Assembly (NCBI GenBank): GCA_023701435.1
Contig: JAMPXB010000001.1
Coordinates: 241,871 to 305,870, forward strand
Direction: 5' to 3'
Length of the DNA stretch: 64,000 nucleotides
Origin: Bacteriovoracaceae bacterium
GTDB lineage: Bacteria; Bdellovibrionota; Bacteriovoracia; Bacteriovoracales; Bacteriovoracaceae
Made by a program: the position numbers and the translations under genes. Below, one piece after another: positions 25,545 through 34,528 of this stretch (positions are counted from its first letter, which is position 1; each line of letters starts with the position of its first letter). The notes beneath the pieces are model-generated. The model ran no database searches, had not been told where the DNA came from, and worked only from the letters and a program-made list of their open reading frames with translations.

Positions 25545-28500
25545 AGAAGCTCCTTATTGAGATGTTTATTTCTTTCATGGTTAAGCCACTTCATACTGGA
25601 TTTCTTTCCAAAATGATAAAAGATCGTAGGAGTGACGATGAGATCAAGGAGGGTAGAGGAAAGGACACCTCCGATAATCACCACACCCACGGGATAGAGA
25701 ATCTCCTTACCTGGCTCCCCTTGGGAGAGGGCCAGAGGAATCACCGCCAGAATCGAAGGCACGGCGGTCATAAGAACCGGAATCATTCTTTCCACAGTTC
25801 CTCGGATAACCATCTTTTCCGTGAATTCTTCGCCTTCTTCTTTTAAAAGATGAAGGTAGTGGCTGATCATCATAATGCCATTACGGCTGGCAATCCCACA
25901 TAAGGTAATGAAGGCCACCAGAGTTGCCACCGAAAGAACTCGCTCGGTGATGAAAATGGCAACGATACTGCCAATGAGGGCCATGGGAACGTTCAGCATG
26001 ACCTGCAAAGAAAGAATGCTTGATTTAAAATGAATATAGAGTAGGAAGAAGATTCCCAGCATGGAGAAAATACTTAAGATTGAAATCATGCGGGAAGCAC
26101 TTTGTTGGCTTTCAAACTGCCCGCCGAGTTTTATGTAGTAGCCTTGAGGAAGTTCAACGCCAGCAATCTTTTTATTAATTTCATCCACCACCGACTGCAA
26201 ATCTCTTCCCGCGGTGTTGGCGGAAATGATGATTCGTCTTTGAAGGTTTTCCTTGTTGATCATGTTTGGGCCAGTGCCCTCATAAATATCCACTACGTCC
26301 CGGGCCTTGACGTGGTCACCACTGGGAAGAATCTTAACTAAGGTGTTCTCAATGGACTCAGGTGTGGCGCGCGATTTATCATCTAAGCGGGTAAAAATAT
26401 CAAAGACCTTTTGTCCTTCTATGATCTTTCCCACATAATCACCATTTAAAGCAATTTCCAGTTCCTCAGTAAGGCTTCCCACATTAATTCGGTTAAGACC
26501 GCTAAGCTCCCTGTCCACGACCATTTTAAGTTGTGGTACCGAAATTAATTGCTCCACCTGCAAATCAACGAGTCCTTCTGTGCCTTCCACAGAGCGACTT
26601 ATTTCATTAGCGAGACGTCTGAGTTCGGCCAGGTCTTGCCCAAAAATCTTGATGGCGATTTGAGCGCGAACACCAGACAGAAGATGATCCAGACGGTGAC
26701 TAATGGGTTGCCCGATATTCATGAAAACCTCGGGATCACTTTCTTTGGCCTTCTTACGAATCTCTTCCAGCACTACTTTTCGGTCCCGGCCTCCAGCTTT
26801 GAAGTCCACGTCAATTTCACTGTAATGAACTCCTTCAGCATGCTCGTCTAGTTCGGCCCGGCCGGTTCGCCTGACGGTGCTCTTAACTTCAGGTACTGAT
26901 AAAATCAATTTTTCAATTTCATTGGCCTTTCTGTCAGATTCATCAAGTGATATTCCTGGGCGGTATAAGGCGTTGATCGTGGCCGTTCCCTCGTTGAATT
27001 CTGGGAGAAAGTTTTTTCCCATTAAAGGCACCAGGGCCAGAGCACCAGCGAGAAGAGTCAGTCCTCCAAAAATAACCAGGTAGGGATGCTTGATGGTTTT
27101 TCCTACGATGTCTTGGGCATGACGTTTAATGAAAGAAACCAGCAGAGAGTCCTTTTCTTCACTAATAGCTTTAAGCTTAGGAAGAAGATAACTACAAAGT
27201 GCGGGAGTGAGAGTCAGCGAAACCACTAAAGAGGCCAGCAAGGAGACGATATAAGCTATGCCCAGTGGTGCAAAGAGTTTTCCTTCAATTCCATCGAGGG
27301 CAAAAAGCGGCACGAAAACCATCGCCACGATGGCGGTGGAGAAAACAATGGAGTTTCTGATCTCTGATGATGCTTCATAAATCACCACCATGGAATTTCG
27401 AGGACTGGCCAGTTGGTTATTCTCCCTGAGTCTTCGAAAAACGTTTTCCACATCGACGGTGGCGTCATCAATGACTTCACCGATAGCGATGGCCAGACCC
27501 CCTAAGGTCATGGTGTTGATGGATAGACCAAAGAACTTAAAGATAAGTGTCGCCACGATGAAAGATAGGGGGATGGCGGTGAGAGTAATGAAAGTCGTTC
27601 GAGTGTTGACTAAGAAAGCAAAGAGGATAAGGCCTACCAGCACGATCCCTTCGAGCATTGCCTCTTGCACGTTATTTACCGAATTTTGAATAAAGTGGGC
27701 CTGCTTAAATAAGTTCTTCTCAATAATAATTCCGGGAGGAAGAGTTTTTTGCAGATCTTCAGCGAACTCATCAATTTGTTTGGTTAAAGTGATAGTGTTA
27801 GCACCCGGCTGCTTTTGAATGGAAAGAATGACTGCAGGGGAGGCGTTAATACTACTCTTACCTCGTTTGATGCGACTGCCGATTTTGACTTCGGCCACAT
27901 CTTTGACGTAAACGGGTCTGCCTAACACCTGACCGATCAGGGTGTTTTCAATGTCCTCAATAGATTCGACCCGTCCAATAGGACGAATGAGGAGTTCCTT
28001 CCCTTCGGCATCAAGAAAGCCCCCGGTGGTATTTTGACTGATGGAAGAGAGAGATTTTTTAAGGGTCCCGAGGTCAATTCCCATCTTGAGAAGTTTTTCG
28101 CTGGAGAAGAGAATCTGATACTGCTTAACGTCTCCACCCATGACAATAACCTGGCTAATGCCCGTGAGGGCCATGAGACGTGGGCGCACCACCCAGTCAG
28201 CAACAGTTCGAAGCTCCATGGGATCAACTTTATTGTCTTCCGATCTTAATCCTAAAAACTGGATTTCACCCATGATCGATGAAGTGGGGGCCATGATGGG
28301 GACTACATTTTCCGGCAAACGGTCCTTAGCAATTTGCAGTCTTTCATTTACAAATTGACGGTTCCGATAAATGTCGGTTCCCCATTCGAACTCCAGATAG
28401 ACAATGGAGAGTCCCATCCCGCTGGAAGAGCGAATCCTTTCCAGCCCAGGAATTCCATTGAGAGATGTTTCCAGGGGAAGGGAGATGAGAATTTCCACTT

Positions 28501-28678
28501 CCTCGGGGGCCAGCCCCTGGGCCTCGGTCATGACGGTCACGACTGGTCGGTTTAAATCTGGGAATACATCAACCGGAATTTTAAAGGCAACAAATCCTCC
28601 GTAGACAAAAATAGCGATGGCCATGATGACCACAAAAAGTCTGTTTCGGAGGGAAAATTTAATAATCCAGTTAAGCAT
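25541..28678 (-). CDS. Heavy-metal-type RND efflux pump (CusA/CzcA family)
   Basis: 1045 residues, the usual length, with 12 membrane helices and two large periplasmic loops. Family marks: N-terminal FSLRNRLFVVIMAIAIFVYGG, VDVFPDLNRPVVTVMTEAQGLAPEEVE, the helix-4 block GEVIDDATVDVENVFRRL with acidic residues for proton relay, and PISHRLDHLLSGVRAQIAIKIFG, typical of the metal branch. It would export metal cations from periplasm or cytosol using proton flux. It lacks a neighbouring adaptor gene. It follows the 28,687 gene by 8 bp. Confidence 0.92.
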   Translation of the reverse strand: MLNWIIKFSLRNRLFVVIMAIAIFVYGGFVAFKIPVDVFPDLNRPVVTVMTEAQGLAPEEVEILISLPLETSLNGIPGLERIRSSSGMGLSIVYLEFEWGTDIYRNRQFVNERLQIAKDRLPENVVPIMAPTSSIMGEIQFLGLRSEDNKVDPMELRTVADWVVRPRLMALTGISQVIVMGGDVKQYQILFSSEKLLKMGIDLGTLKKSLSSISQNTTGGFLDAEGKELLIRPIGRVESIEDIENTLIGQVLGRPVYVKDVAEVKIGSRIKRGKSSINASPAVILSIQKQPGANTITLTKQIDEFAEDLQKTLPPGIIIEKNLFKQAHFIQNSVNNVQEAMLEGIVLVGLILFAFLVNTRTTFITLTAIPLSFIVATLIFKFFGLSINTMTLGGLAIAIGEVIDDATVDVENVFRRLRENNQLASPRNSMVVIYEASSEIRNSIVFSTAIVAMVFVPLFALDGIEGKLFAPLGIAYIVSLLASLVVSLTLTPALCSYLLPKLKAISEEKDSLLVSFIKRHAQDIVGKTIKHPYLVIFGGLTLLAGALALVPLMGKNFLPEFNEGTATINALYRPGISLDESDRKANEIEKLILSVPEVKSTVRRTGRAELDEHAEGVHYSEIDVDFKAGGRDRKVVLEEIRKKAKESDPEVFMNIGQPISHRLDHLLSGVRAQIAIKIFGQDLAELRRLANEISRSVEGTEGLVDLQVEQLISVPQLKMVVDRELSGLNRINVGSLTEELEIALNGDYVGKIIEGQKVFDIFTRLDDKSRATPESIENTLVKILPSGDHVKARDVVDIYEGTGPNMINKENLQRRIIISANTAGRDLQSVVDEINKKIAGVELPQGYYIKLGGQFESQQSASRMISILSIFSMLGIFFLLYIHFKSSILSLQVMLNVPMALIGSIVAIFITERVLSVATLVAFITLCGIASRNGIMMISHYLHLLKEEGEEFTEKMVIRGTVERMIPVLMTAVPSILAVIPLALSQGEPGKEILYPVGVVIIGGVLSSTLLDLIVTPTIFYHFGKKSSMKWLNHERNKHLNKELL

Positions 28679-28686
28679 TTAAATCT

Positions 28687-29100
28687 CTAGTGGTTGTGAT
28701 GAGAGTGATCAGTAGTTGGAGTAGGAGAATTGGTTTTCTCAAATGATAAAGGTAGCGGATATGTTGCCTCTTTTCCAACAACTCCATTACGCACGGCCTT
28801 AACACCGATTTCTGCGAGATGAGTTAGTTTGGCGGGAATTGGGCAAGCGAAGTGATCTTGTTTTTTTACACAAGAAACCTCTTTATCTTGAAGAAGGACA
28901 GTGACTTGGGAATTTACAGTGGTGGGATTTTTAAAACTCACATCAAGTAAATAAACCTTGGCCGACTGGGAATTCAAAACAAGTTCAGTATGAAAGGCCC
29001 CGGGCATGCGAATATGACCACCATTGGGTCCGGGTTTATTTTCACCATGGGCAAAAGCACTGATCGAACTCATAACTAAGAGCGAAAGTAAAATTTTCAT
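28687..29100 (-). CDS. Periplasmic protein with C-terminal His cluster, metal-efflux operon
   Basis: 137 residues from the ATG at 29100, which has AGGAGA upstream. An in-frame codon at 29133 would give 11 extra residues before the signal peptide and is rejected. The signal peptide ends ISAFA, followed by HGENKPGPNGGHIRMPGAFHTELVL, which matches the GPNGG-x-I start seen in some CzcB-type adaptors. The C-terminus is DHSHHNH, a probable metal ligand cluster. It appears to be a free-standing version of the metal-capturing domain and is the immediate upstream partner of the RND pump. Confidence 0.6.
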   Translation of the reverse strand: MKILLSLLVMSSISAFAHGENKPGPNGGHIRMPGAFHTELVLNSQSAKVYLLDVSFKNPTTVNSQVTVLLQDKEVSCVKKQDHFACPIPAKLTHLAEIGVKAVRNGVVGKEATYPLPLSFEKTNSPTPTTDHSHHNH

Positions 29101-29163
29101 ATAAGTATTCTCCTGCTTCCAAGACGTAAGCAAAAGATTTTTGTGACATATGGGTGAAAAAAA

Positions 29164-30042
29164 TTACTTTAAAAGTGAACGTATTCCCAGAATGGCCCAA
29201 ACTGCCAACACAAAGGGAGCAGTTAAAATTGGAAGTCCGATCTTTGCCAATGCGTTGCCGAGAAGTTCTTGAAAGACCAGAGTGAGAGCAATGCCTGCTA
29301 TGGTTCCTCCCAACGCTTCAAACCCTTTTTTAAGAAAGACACTCCCTAAGGCAATGGCCGTTAAAATAGCATTATAACTATAAAGGCCTTGACCCAAGAG
29401 ATGAGGATCAACTTCTCTACCGTAGGCCACAATAAAAGTTAGAATTACGGCCAGCAGCGAATAGAGTCCGCCCTGCCACGAGTTAAAGAAAAGGCTCGCT
29501 AGTATCAGAGCTCCTGTCAGTGAATTTTCTAAAATAAAGACTTGTGAAAAACTTTTCAGAGATCCCTCTATTAAATCTTTCGTAGCGGGTGAGGGAAGTA
29601 AATTCTGCTTAAGCTCAGGAAAATAACGGTGAATAATGAAAAGCATCATCCAGGTGATGAGAACGAAAGGAAAAGTAAGGGTCGGGAGGTTTAGCTTTTG
29701 AGGCATCTTTTCGGTGATTATGAAGATCATCAGGACCGATAGAGCTGTGCCCAGTAGGAGAGGCCCGATCATTAGTGCAGAAGGTCTTAAAAAAACGGCT
29801 CCGGCAATTCCAATGAGAAGAGCGTTATAGCCATAATGACCATCTTTTATGAGTTGGGGATCGGCCTTTATAAGCCGAGCAAAAATATTTGCGGTGATGC
29901 TGCAAAAAAGGGCACTCACCAGAATCGTAAAATCACGATCCACAAAACTTGCCAGTCCGATTCCGATTAAAAAGAGTCCTCCTGATAAAGGAGAATTCTG
30001 AAACATCACCTGAGCTACACTTCTTAAATTTTTAAAATCCAT
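29164..30042 (-). CDS. Urea transporter (UT/Yut family)
   Basis: 292 residues, very hydrophobic, with the internal duplication of UT proteins: first half GHYGYNALLIGIAGAVFLRP and LPTLTFPFVLITW, second half GLYSYNAILTAIALGSVFL and LPILTAPFVLAVWAI. These are the urea-pore motifs. No urease or amide-hydrolase gene is in the window. It is the first gene of the minus-strand run leading into the metal-efflux genes (64 bp gap), so co-transcription is possible. Start AUG follows a weak ribosome site. Confidence 0.85.
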   Translation of the reverse strand: MDFKNLRSVAQVMFQNSPLSGGLFLIGIGLASFVDRDFTILVSALFCSITANIFARLIKADPQLIKDGHYGYNALLIGIAGAVFLRPSALMIGPLLLGTALSVLMIFIITEKMPQKLNLPTLTFPFVLITWMMLFIIHRYFPELKQNLLPSPATKDLIEGSLKSFSQVFILENSLTGALILASLFFNSWQGGLYSLLAVILTFIVAYGREVDPHLLGQGLYSYNAILTAIALGSVFLKKGFEALGGTIAGIALTLVFQELLGNALAKIGLPILTAPFVLAVWAILGIRSLLK

Positions 30043-30194
30043 AATTTTTATCTTACATGGCCTTCATGACTAGTGCCATTAATTAAATTTACTTAACCCA
30101 TCTTTAGAATCAATTTTGTGTTCCGCCAATCCTATCTTTGTTAATCAAACTGACCGTAGATAAAAAGTACTTCTGTAACGAAAAGGGGATAGTC

Positions 30195-31520
30195 ATGGAC
30201 TACAATTTTAAAGGGATCCTTTTTGCTTTAACAGTCACGCTGTGTGGATTAGGTCCGTCTTGGGCAGCAATTGATAAAGAGGGAAATGGTAAACCTCCGG
30301 ATCGAACCATTGATCTCAGTAATAAGAAGCTATTTACTGAGGGCCGAAAAATTTTCCGTTTTGATTCTTTTGGTTCAGAAGCCTTCTGGGGTGATCAGTT
30401 ACGAATCCACGATGCCATTAAAGGCCAAAAAAATGGAGGAGTCGGACCGGGAGTAAGTCCTAAGGTTGCTCTTAGTGTTGGACTCAAAGTGGATATTTCA
30501 AAATTAGATCGCCTCATGATTGAGGCGATCCGTGAAGGAACCGCGGATCTTGATGACCCGAATACCACGTTGGCCCTTTTAAAGGCCAACGCCGTCGTGG
30601 GTTTAAAAGGAGTCTTTAAAGGTAAGAATCTCACCTCGGTGGGTGTCACCTGTGCTCTTTGCCATTCCACTGTTGATAATTCACTGGCACCGGGTCTGGG
30701 ACAGCGACTCGATGGCTGGCCTAACCGTGACTTGAATATTGGAGCGATTGTCAATCTCGCCCCCAACAAGGCCCCAATAGCTAACGTTTTAGGGGTGAGT
30801 GAGGAAACGGTCTCGCAAGTTCTGACTTCCTGGGGACCAGGTCGCTACGATGCCGTTTTATTGATGGATGGTAAGGCCTTTAGACCCGATGGAAAAACCG
30901 GGGCGACCGTTATCCCGGCGGCCTTTGGTCTGGCGGGAGTGAATCTTCATACCTATAACGGTTGGGGAAGTGTTTCTTATTGGAATGCTTATGTGGCGGT
31001 GACACAAATGCATGGCCAGGGAACCTTCTTTGATCCAAGACTCAATGATCCGGTTAAATACCCAGTAGCAGTCAGAAATAATTTCTGGAACGTTCGCAGT
31101 AAAAAGGATTTGGTCTCTTCTAAACTTCCCGCCCTTCATCACTATCAGCTGGCAATTCCTGCGCCCTCGCCTAGTAAAACGAGCTATGATGGAGAGATGG
31201 CCAAAAGAGGAAAAGTTGTTTTCGAAGGGAAGGCCAAGTGTATCACCTGTCACGTTCCTCCAACCTACAGTGAGCCGGGGCATAATATGCATACCGCCCA
31301 AGAACTGGGAATTGATGACTTCCAGGCGAAGCGTTCACCGGATGAAGGTTACCGGACGACACCTCTTAAAGGGTTATTCACCCGCTTAAAAGGTGGTTTC
31401 TATCACGATGGAAGATTTCCGACCTATCGCTCGGTGGTTGACCATTATGACCAGGTCAGAAAATTGTCTTTGAGTGAAGATGAAAAAGTAGATTTAACTG
31501 AGTATTTGAAATCGTTCTAA
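30195..31520 (+). CDS. Periplasmic di-haem cytochrome c
   Basis: 441 residues from the ATG at 30195 (AAAAGGGGAT upstream). Signal peptide ends SWAA. Two haem c sites are present: CALCH (~153) and CITCH (~349). The region GLFTRLKGGFYHDGRFPTYRSVVDHYD near the end is like the MauG/cytochrome-c-peroxidase group, where such segments follow the second haem. It probably moves electrons in the periplasm, either as peroxidase or as a dehydrogenase-linked cytochrome. Single gene, with a large shared terminator toward mutM. Confidence 0.8.
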   Translation: MDYNFKGILFALTVTLCGLGPSWAAIDKEGNGKPPDRTIDLSNKKLFTEGRKIFRFDSFGSEAFWGDQLRIHDAIKGQKNGGVGPGVSPKVALSVGLKVDISKLDRLMIEAIREGTADLDDPNTTLALLKANAVVGLKGVFKGKNLTSVGVTCALCHSTVDNSLAPGLGQRLDGWPNRDLNIGAIVNLAPNKAPIANVLGVSEETVSQVLTSWGPGRYDAVLLMDGKAFRPDGKTGATVIPAAFGLAGVNLHTYNGWGSVSYWNAYVAVTQMHGQGTFFDPRLNDPVKYPVAVRNNFWNVRSKKDLVSSKLPALHHYQLAIPAPSPSKTSYDGEMAKRGKVVFEGKAKCITCHVPPTYSEPGHNMHTAQELGIDDFQAKRSPDEGYRTTPLKGLFTRLKGGFYHDGRFPTYRSVVDHYDQVRKLSLSEDEKVDLTEYLKSF

Positions 31521-31521
31521 G

Positions 31522-31566
31522 ATAAAGCGTGTTCCATCAGAAATTTTCTGGTGGAACACGCTTTAT
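31522..31566. terminator. Long bidirectional terminator between cytochrome gene and mutM
   Basis: ATAAAGCGTGTTCCATCAG on one side pairs with its near-perfect complement (one mismatch) up to 31,566, a stem of about 20 bp with A/T ends on both sides. It serves the two convergent genes. Confidence 0.85.
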
Positions 31567-32369
31567 TACTTCTGACATTTGGGACAGTAGTAGGTTCCTC
31601 GCCCGGCAAGTATTATTTTCTTTACCGTGGTCACCTTACACATCTGACAAATCTTCTGATAGAAGACCACTAAGTGTTGAACCCCTAAACCTTTCTCCCC
31701 AGTGGAGTCCCGGTAGCCACCTTGAAAGGTGGTGCCACCGGAGGCGATCGCCGGTTCTAAAACTTTCTTGATTGCTTTTAAAATTTTGGGGAATTCATCC
31801 TTCTTCACTAATTTACATTTTCTGGTGGGACGTATGCCCGCTCGGGCACAGATCTCATTGGCGATATAATTACCGGAGCCCGCAAAGAGCTTCTGATCCA
31901 GGAGAGTCACCTTCAGCGCCCGTTCGGGATAGCGCTTAATCGCCTGGGTGAGATACTCCAGATTAAATGCCGGATCCGCTAGATCCATCCCTAGCTCCGC
32001 AAGCTTTAAGGCCGCTTCTTCAGCGGTGTAGTAATACATGTGTCCAAAGCGTCGTGGATCATCGTAGGCAAGGGTATAGGTCTTACCTTTGAGGGTTAAG
32101 TGGGTGTGTTTGGAGGTTTTGATTTCTTCACCAATGAGCCAGGTGCCGGTCATGCCCAAATGGGAAAGTAAGTGAGAGCCGTCATCGAAGATGAAGTCGA
32201 GCATCTTTCCTTTGCGTTTGATCTCGATGAGGGTTTTTCCTTCCAGCCCAAGGGCCGTATGCAAGATATTCTGCTTCAACTGCGGGGTTGAAGATTGGTG
32301 GACTATCTTGAAAGGGAGATAGTGGGAGAGTTGGGATTTTATGGTTTCGACTTCGGGTAGTTCAGGCAT
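31566..32369 (-). CDS. mutM: Formamidopyrimidine-DNA glycosylase (Fpg/MutM)
   Basis: MutM removes 8-oxoguanine and other oxidised purines. From the ATG at 32369 the protein is 267 residues and starts PELPEVETIKSQL, with the catalytic proline and glutamate; it has the beta-hairpin lysine region (IKRKGKMLDF), DDPRRFG, GSGNYIANEICARAGI and the C-terminal zinc finger CQMC...CPKC. Codons upstream to 32459 are in frame but belong to island DNA. The first codons of this gene are the att core of the adjacent island, which has replaced the natural upstream region, so the present promoter must lie in the element. Confidence 0.95.
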   Translation of the reverse strand: MPELPEVETIKSQLSHYLPFKIVHQSSTPQLKQNILHTALGLEGKTLIEIKRKGKMLDFIFDDGSHLLSHLGMTGTWLIGEEIKTSKHTHLTLKGKTYTLAYDDPRRFGHMYYYTAEEAALKLAELGMDLADPAFNLEYLTQAIKRYPERALKVTLLDQKLFAGSGNYIANEICARAGIRPTRKCKLVKKDEFPKILKAIKKVLEPAIASGGTTFQGGYRDSTGEKGLGVQHLVVFYQKICQMCKVTTVKKIILAGRGTYYCPKCQK

Positions 32370-32372
32370 GCT
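32353..32372. other. att site (left, at mutM)
   Basis: The core copy overlapping the mutM start, with one base (A for G) different from the other two copies at 50099 and 63535. The identity continues into GCTtgTTAACC, similar to GCTTAACC at the far-right copy. Confidence 0.75.
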
Positions 32373-32401
32373 TGTTAACCTTTTAATTTTACTAATAAGA
32401 A

Positions 32402-32421
32402 ATGGGCCCCAAAGGGCCCAT
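32402..32421 (-). terminator. Hairpin between integrase and mutM
   Basis: ATGGGCCC / GGGCCCAT with a four-base loop; on the minus strand it is followed by TTTCTTATTAG. It could stop integrase transcripts before mutM. Confidence 0.4.
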
Positions 32422-32450
32422 TCCGACTTTTTCCGACTGCATTCCGACTG
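32421..32450. repeat. Three TTCCGACT repeats, likely integrase arm-type sites
   Basis: TTCCGACT occurs at 32421, 32431 and 32442, i.e. once per helical turn, with an inverted copy at 32482-32490 inside the end of int. The same octamer is at 49963 near the second att copy, and TCCGAC occurs twice near the third (63401, 63410). Confidence 0.5.
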
Positions 32451-32461
32451 TTTTATCAAAA

Positions 32462-33709
32462 TTAACTAGATTTGATAAGCTTCAGTCGGAATACATTGTT
32501 TAGATTTTCCTCTTCAGTTTTAGGCGTCAGCTCCTTTCGGATATGCTTCATAATCATCTCCGAAAAGTCCTTTTGATCATCCTCATTGCTCTTTGAATAA
32601 TGATCCGCAAGTTTTAAATCCTTGTGGCCCGTCATCGCTAGCACTGCATCCAATCCGCCTCCAACTTTACGAGCGAGTTTGGCCATCCCGTGTCTCAAGA
32701 TATGTGTTCCGGTGTAGGGGATGCCACTTTTTCTCTGCGCCTCTCGATAATTAATCTGGATGGTGCAGTAATTAAGAGGTGCTCCTTCTACATGAAACAC
32801 AAAATTATTCCCTGACAAGCGGAAGGCCTCACGGCGATTAAGTATCTCCAAGATTTCATCGGTAATATACACCGCTCGTGCTTCTCGATTTTTTGGAAAA
32901 GGCTTTAACTCGATAAACATTTTATTTGTTGTATCCCAAACGCAGGTATCTTTAATCAGCATCCGGCGATTTCTCAAATCGATGTTTGTCCATTGAAGCC
33001 CTGCGATCTCTCCAATACGGCCAGCGCAGAAAAACTGCATCTTGGCCAAATCTTGGTAGAGAGGTCGTAAAAAATCAAAAAACAAAAAAGCATCTTGAAG
33101 ATTAATCTGCTTAATCTTATCTGGCAGAGGTTTTATAAAACCCATCTTGCGATGTTTGGTTTTAACCGGACAGGTGAGAGCAACCGCCTCTTTTTCAAAA
33201 TCCTCGCTTTGTTTGTACCAATTAAAAATGGTCACAAACATATTAAGCTCAGTATTGAGGTTGCATCTTCCTGCTCGTCCTCGGCCAGAACCTTGGTATT
33301 CCTCAGATGAGTAGTAACTCACTCTTTCAATCACCCACTCAGTAATCCGAGAGGGACTGATCCGATCCATTGGAAGATGCTCCAGCCCCTTCAAGAGTTC
33401 ATAGCGTCTTGTCCAGACCGATCTCGTGGAAGTGGCAAGACTTGGAAAATGCTTTTTCTGCATTACCTCCCACACTTCCTTTAGGGTCGAGTAGTTACTT
33501 TTTTCATCAAGAACTTCCTCGGGGTAAACAATCTTTTCACCGTCGAAGAATTTTTGCCATTGCTTGGCCTCATAAAGAGTCGAGAAGGTTTTTGTGTGTA
33601 ACAAACCTCGCACTCTTTTTTCCACCATGTACTGGCCGTTCTTTTTGTTTTGGTAGATACCAGTCGTGTTTCTAATCTTTTTGTAATTTTCTGATCTGCT
33701 CATATTCAT
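32462..33709 (-). CDS. int: Tyrosine recombinase (integrase) of the island
   Basis: 415 residues. N-terminal AP2-like arm-binding part (TGIYQNKKNGQYMVEKRVRG), a SAM-like core-binding domain (~75-180), and a catalytic domain with Arg in GRIGEIAGLQW (~230), HILRH (~336), His in TGHKDLKLADHY and the nucleophile Tyr (~370). It catalyses site-specific integration and excision, here at mutM. Its gene ends ~90 bp from the att core and overlaps the upstream Xis-like gene by 4 bp, so the two are expressed together. Confidence 0.93.
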   Translation of the reverse strand: MNMSRSENYKKIRNTTGIYQNKKNGQYMVEKRVRGLLHTKTFSTLYEAKQWQKFFDGEKIVYPEEVLDEKSNYSTLKEVWEVMQKKHFPSLATSTRSVWTRRYELLKGLEHLPMDRISPSRITEWVIERVSYYSSEEYQGSGRGRAGRCNLNTELNMFVTIFNWYKQSEDFEKEAVALTCPVKTKHRKMGFIKPLPDKIKQINLQDAFLFFDFLRPLYQDLAKMQFFCAGRIGEIAGLQWTNIDLRNRRMLIKDTCVWDTTNKMFIELKPFPKNREARAVYITDEILEILNRREAFRLSGNNFVFHVEGAPLNYCTIQINYREAQRKSGIPYTGTHILRHGMAKLARKVGGGLDAVLAMTGHKDLKLADHYSKSNEDDQKDFSEMIMKHIRKELTPKTEEENLNNVFRLKLIKSS

Positions 33710-33957
33710 TCTCCTCTAAACCAGGCCATAACCTCGTTTGGAACGAATACTAATCTCCCTTTTCTGCCACGCCTTCGAACCGGAATCTCACCCTCACTTA
33801 CAAGGTTGTAGACTGTTCCTCGGGCATAACGAGTAAAGGTGCAGACCTCGTCAATTCCCCATATTATCTTGTCAAAGAGCACATCTGACGAAGAACCTCC
33901 GCCAGAGATTGCATCATAGCTTAAATTCGGGCATTTGTAATGACGTTTGTCGTCCAT
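33706..33957 (-). CDS. Excisionase-like HTH protein 1
   Basis: 83 residues with a MerR/Xis-type winged helix (GIDEVCTFTRYARGTVYNLVSEGEIPVRRRGRKGRLVFVPNEVMAWF). Such small proteins bend att DNA and steer integrases to excision, or act as repressors. It overlaps int by 4 bp and the next upstream gene by 44 bp. The N-terminal 30 residues (SGGGSSSDV) look flexible. Confidence 0.75.
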   Translation of the reverse strand: MDDKRHYKCPNLSYDAISGGGSSSDVLFDKIIWGIDEVCTFTRYARGTVYNLVSEGEIPVRRRGRKGRLVFVPNEVMAWFRGE

Positions 33958-34153
33958 TTTTCTCCTTTGTCCTTGAGTTTTCTTGGGTCTTTTGTTTGAA
34001 AAATTCCATCACTTCAGGAAGGGAAAAGCGAATATGCTTACCCATCTTAGTAAAAGGAATTTCTCCACGAGAGATCCAAAAATAAATGGTATTCACTGGC
34101 ACATTGATTCTTTGGGCCAGCTCCTTGGGGTTTAGATAATCACTTTTATGCAT
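33914..34153 (-). CDS. Excisionase-like HTH protein 2
   Basis: 79 residues from the ATG at 34153; longer upstream reading overlaps the next gene and is not needed. Classic HTH_17: YLNPKELAQRINVPVNTIYFWISRGEIPFTKMGKHIRFSLPEVMEFF. Two Xis-like genes in a row before an integrase suggest one is the directionality factor and the other a regulator. Their 44-bp overlap implies coupled translation. Confidence 0.75.
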   Translation of the reverse strand: MHKSDYLNPKELAQRINVPVNTIYFWISRGEIPFTKMGKHIRFSLPEVMEFFKQKTQENSRTKEKNGRQTSLQMPEFKL

Positions 34154-34502
34154 GAGCGTTTGTTCCTCTCCAAGAAGCATTTGAGTAAGTCCAACCATCA
34201 AAATCCATGGTGACTTCTCGCTCAAAGGCAGCACAATCAGGCAGATCAAACTCAAGGCGATCAAACCATTTTATGTTTTCATGATTCTTGTTGCCCAAGT
34301 ACTGCCGTTTAATTTTGCTGGCAAAATCTTCAAAATAATTTGTGGTGGAGAGACCTTGGTAGTTTGCTTGCTTTGGTTGACAAAGAACAACCTCCATCTT
34401 GCCACTTTCTGTTTCATAAATCTCGACACCACAAATCGCTTTCTCAAAATGCCCATCCATTGTTACATCTTGTTTCACTGTTAGACCTTTTCTCTTATTC
34501 AT
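34146..34502 (-). CDS. Hypothetical protein, 118 residues
   Basis: Soluble protein with strands HFEKAICGVEIYETESGKMEVVLCQP and an aromatic C-terminus (FDGWTYSNASWRG). No family recognised. Overlaps the Xis-like gene by 8 bp, so it is the first gene of a four-gene int operon. The inverted repeat at 34,529-34,591 lies just upstream and may regulate it or serve transfer. Confidence 0.55.
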   Translation of the reverse strand: MNKRKGLTVKQDVTMDGHFEKAICGVEIYETESGKMEVVLCQPKQANYQGLSTTNYFEDFASKIKRQYLGNKNHENIKWFDRLEFDLPDCAAFEREVTMDFDGWTYSNASWRGTNAHA

Positions 34503-34528
34503 ACTTCTTCCTTTTTTTGCGCGTTATA

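Noticed and set aside
30195..31520. Methylamine dehydrogenase-type MauG enzyme
   Set aside because: The two haem motifs fit a general di-haem cytochrome, but no partner genes or clear MauG axial Tyr could be identified.
32370..32459. N-terminal extension of MutM
   Set aside because: These codons lie in island DNA and precede the invariant MPELPEV start.
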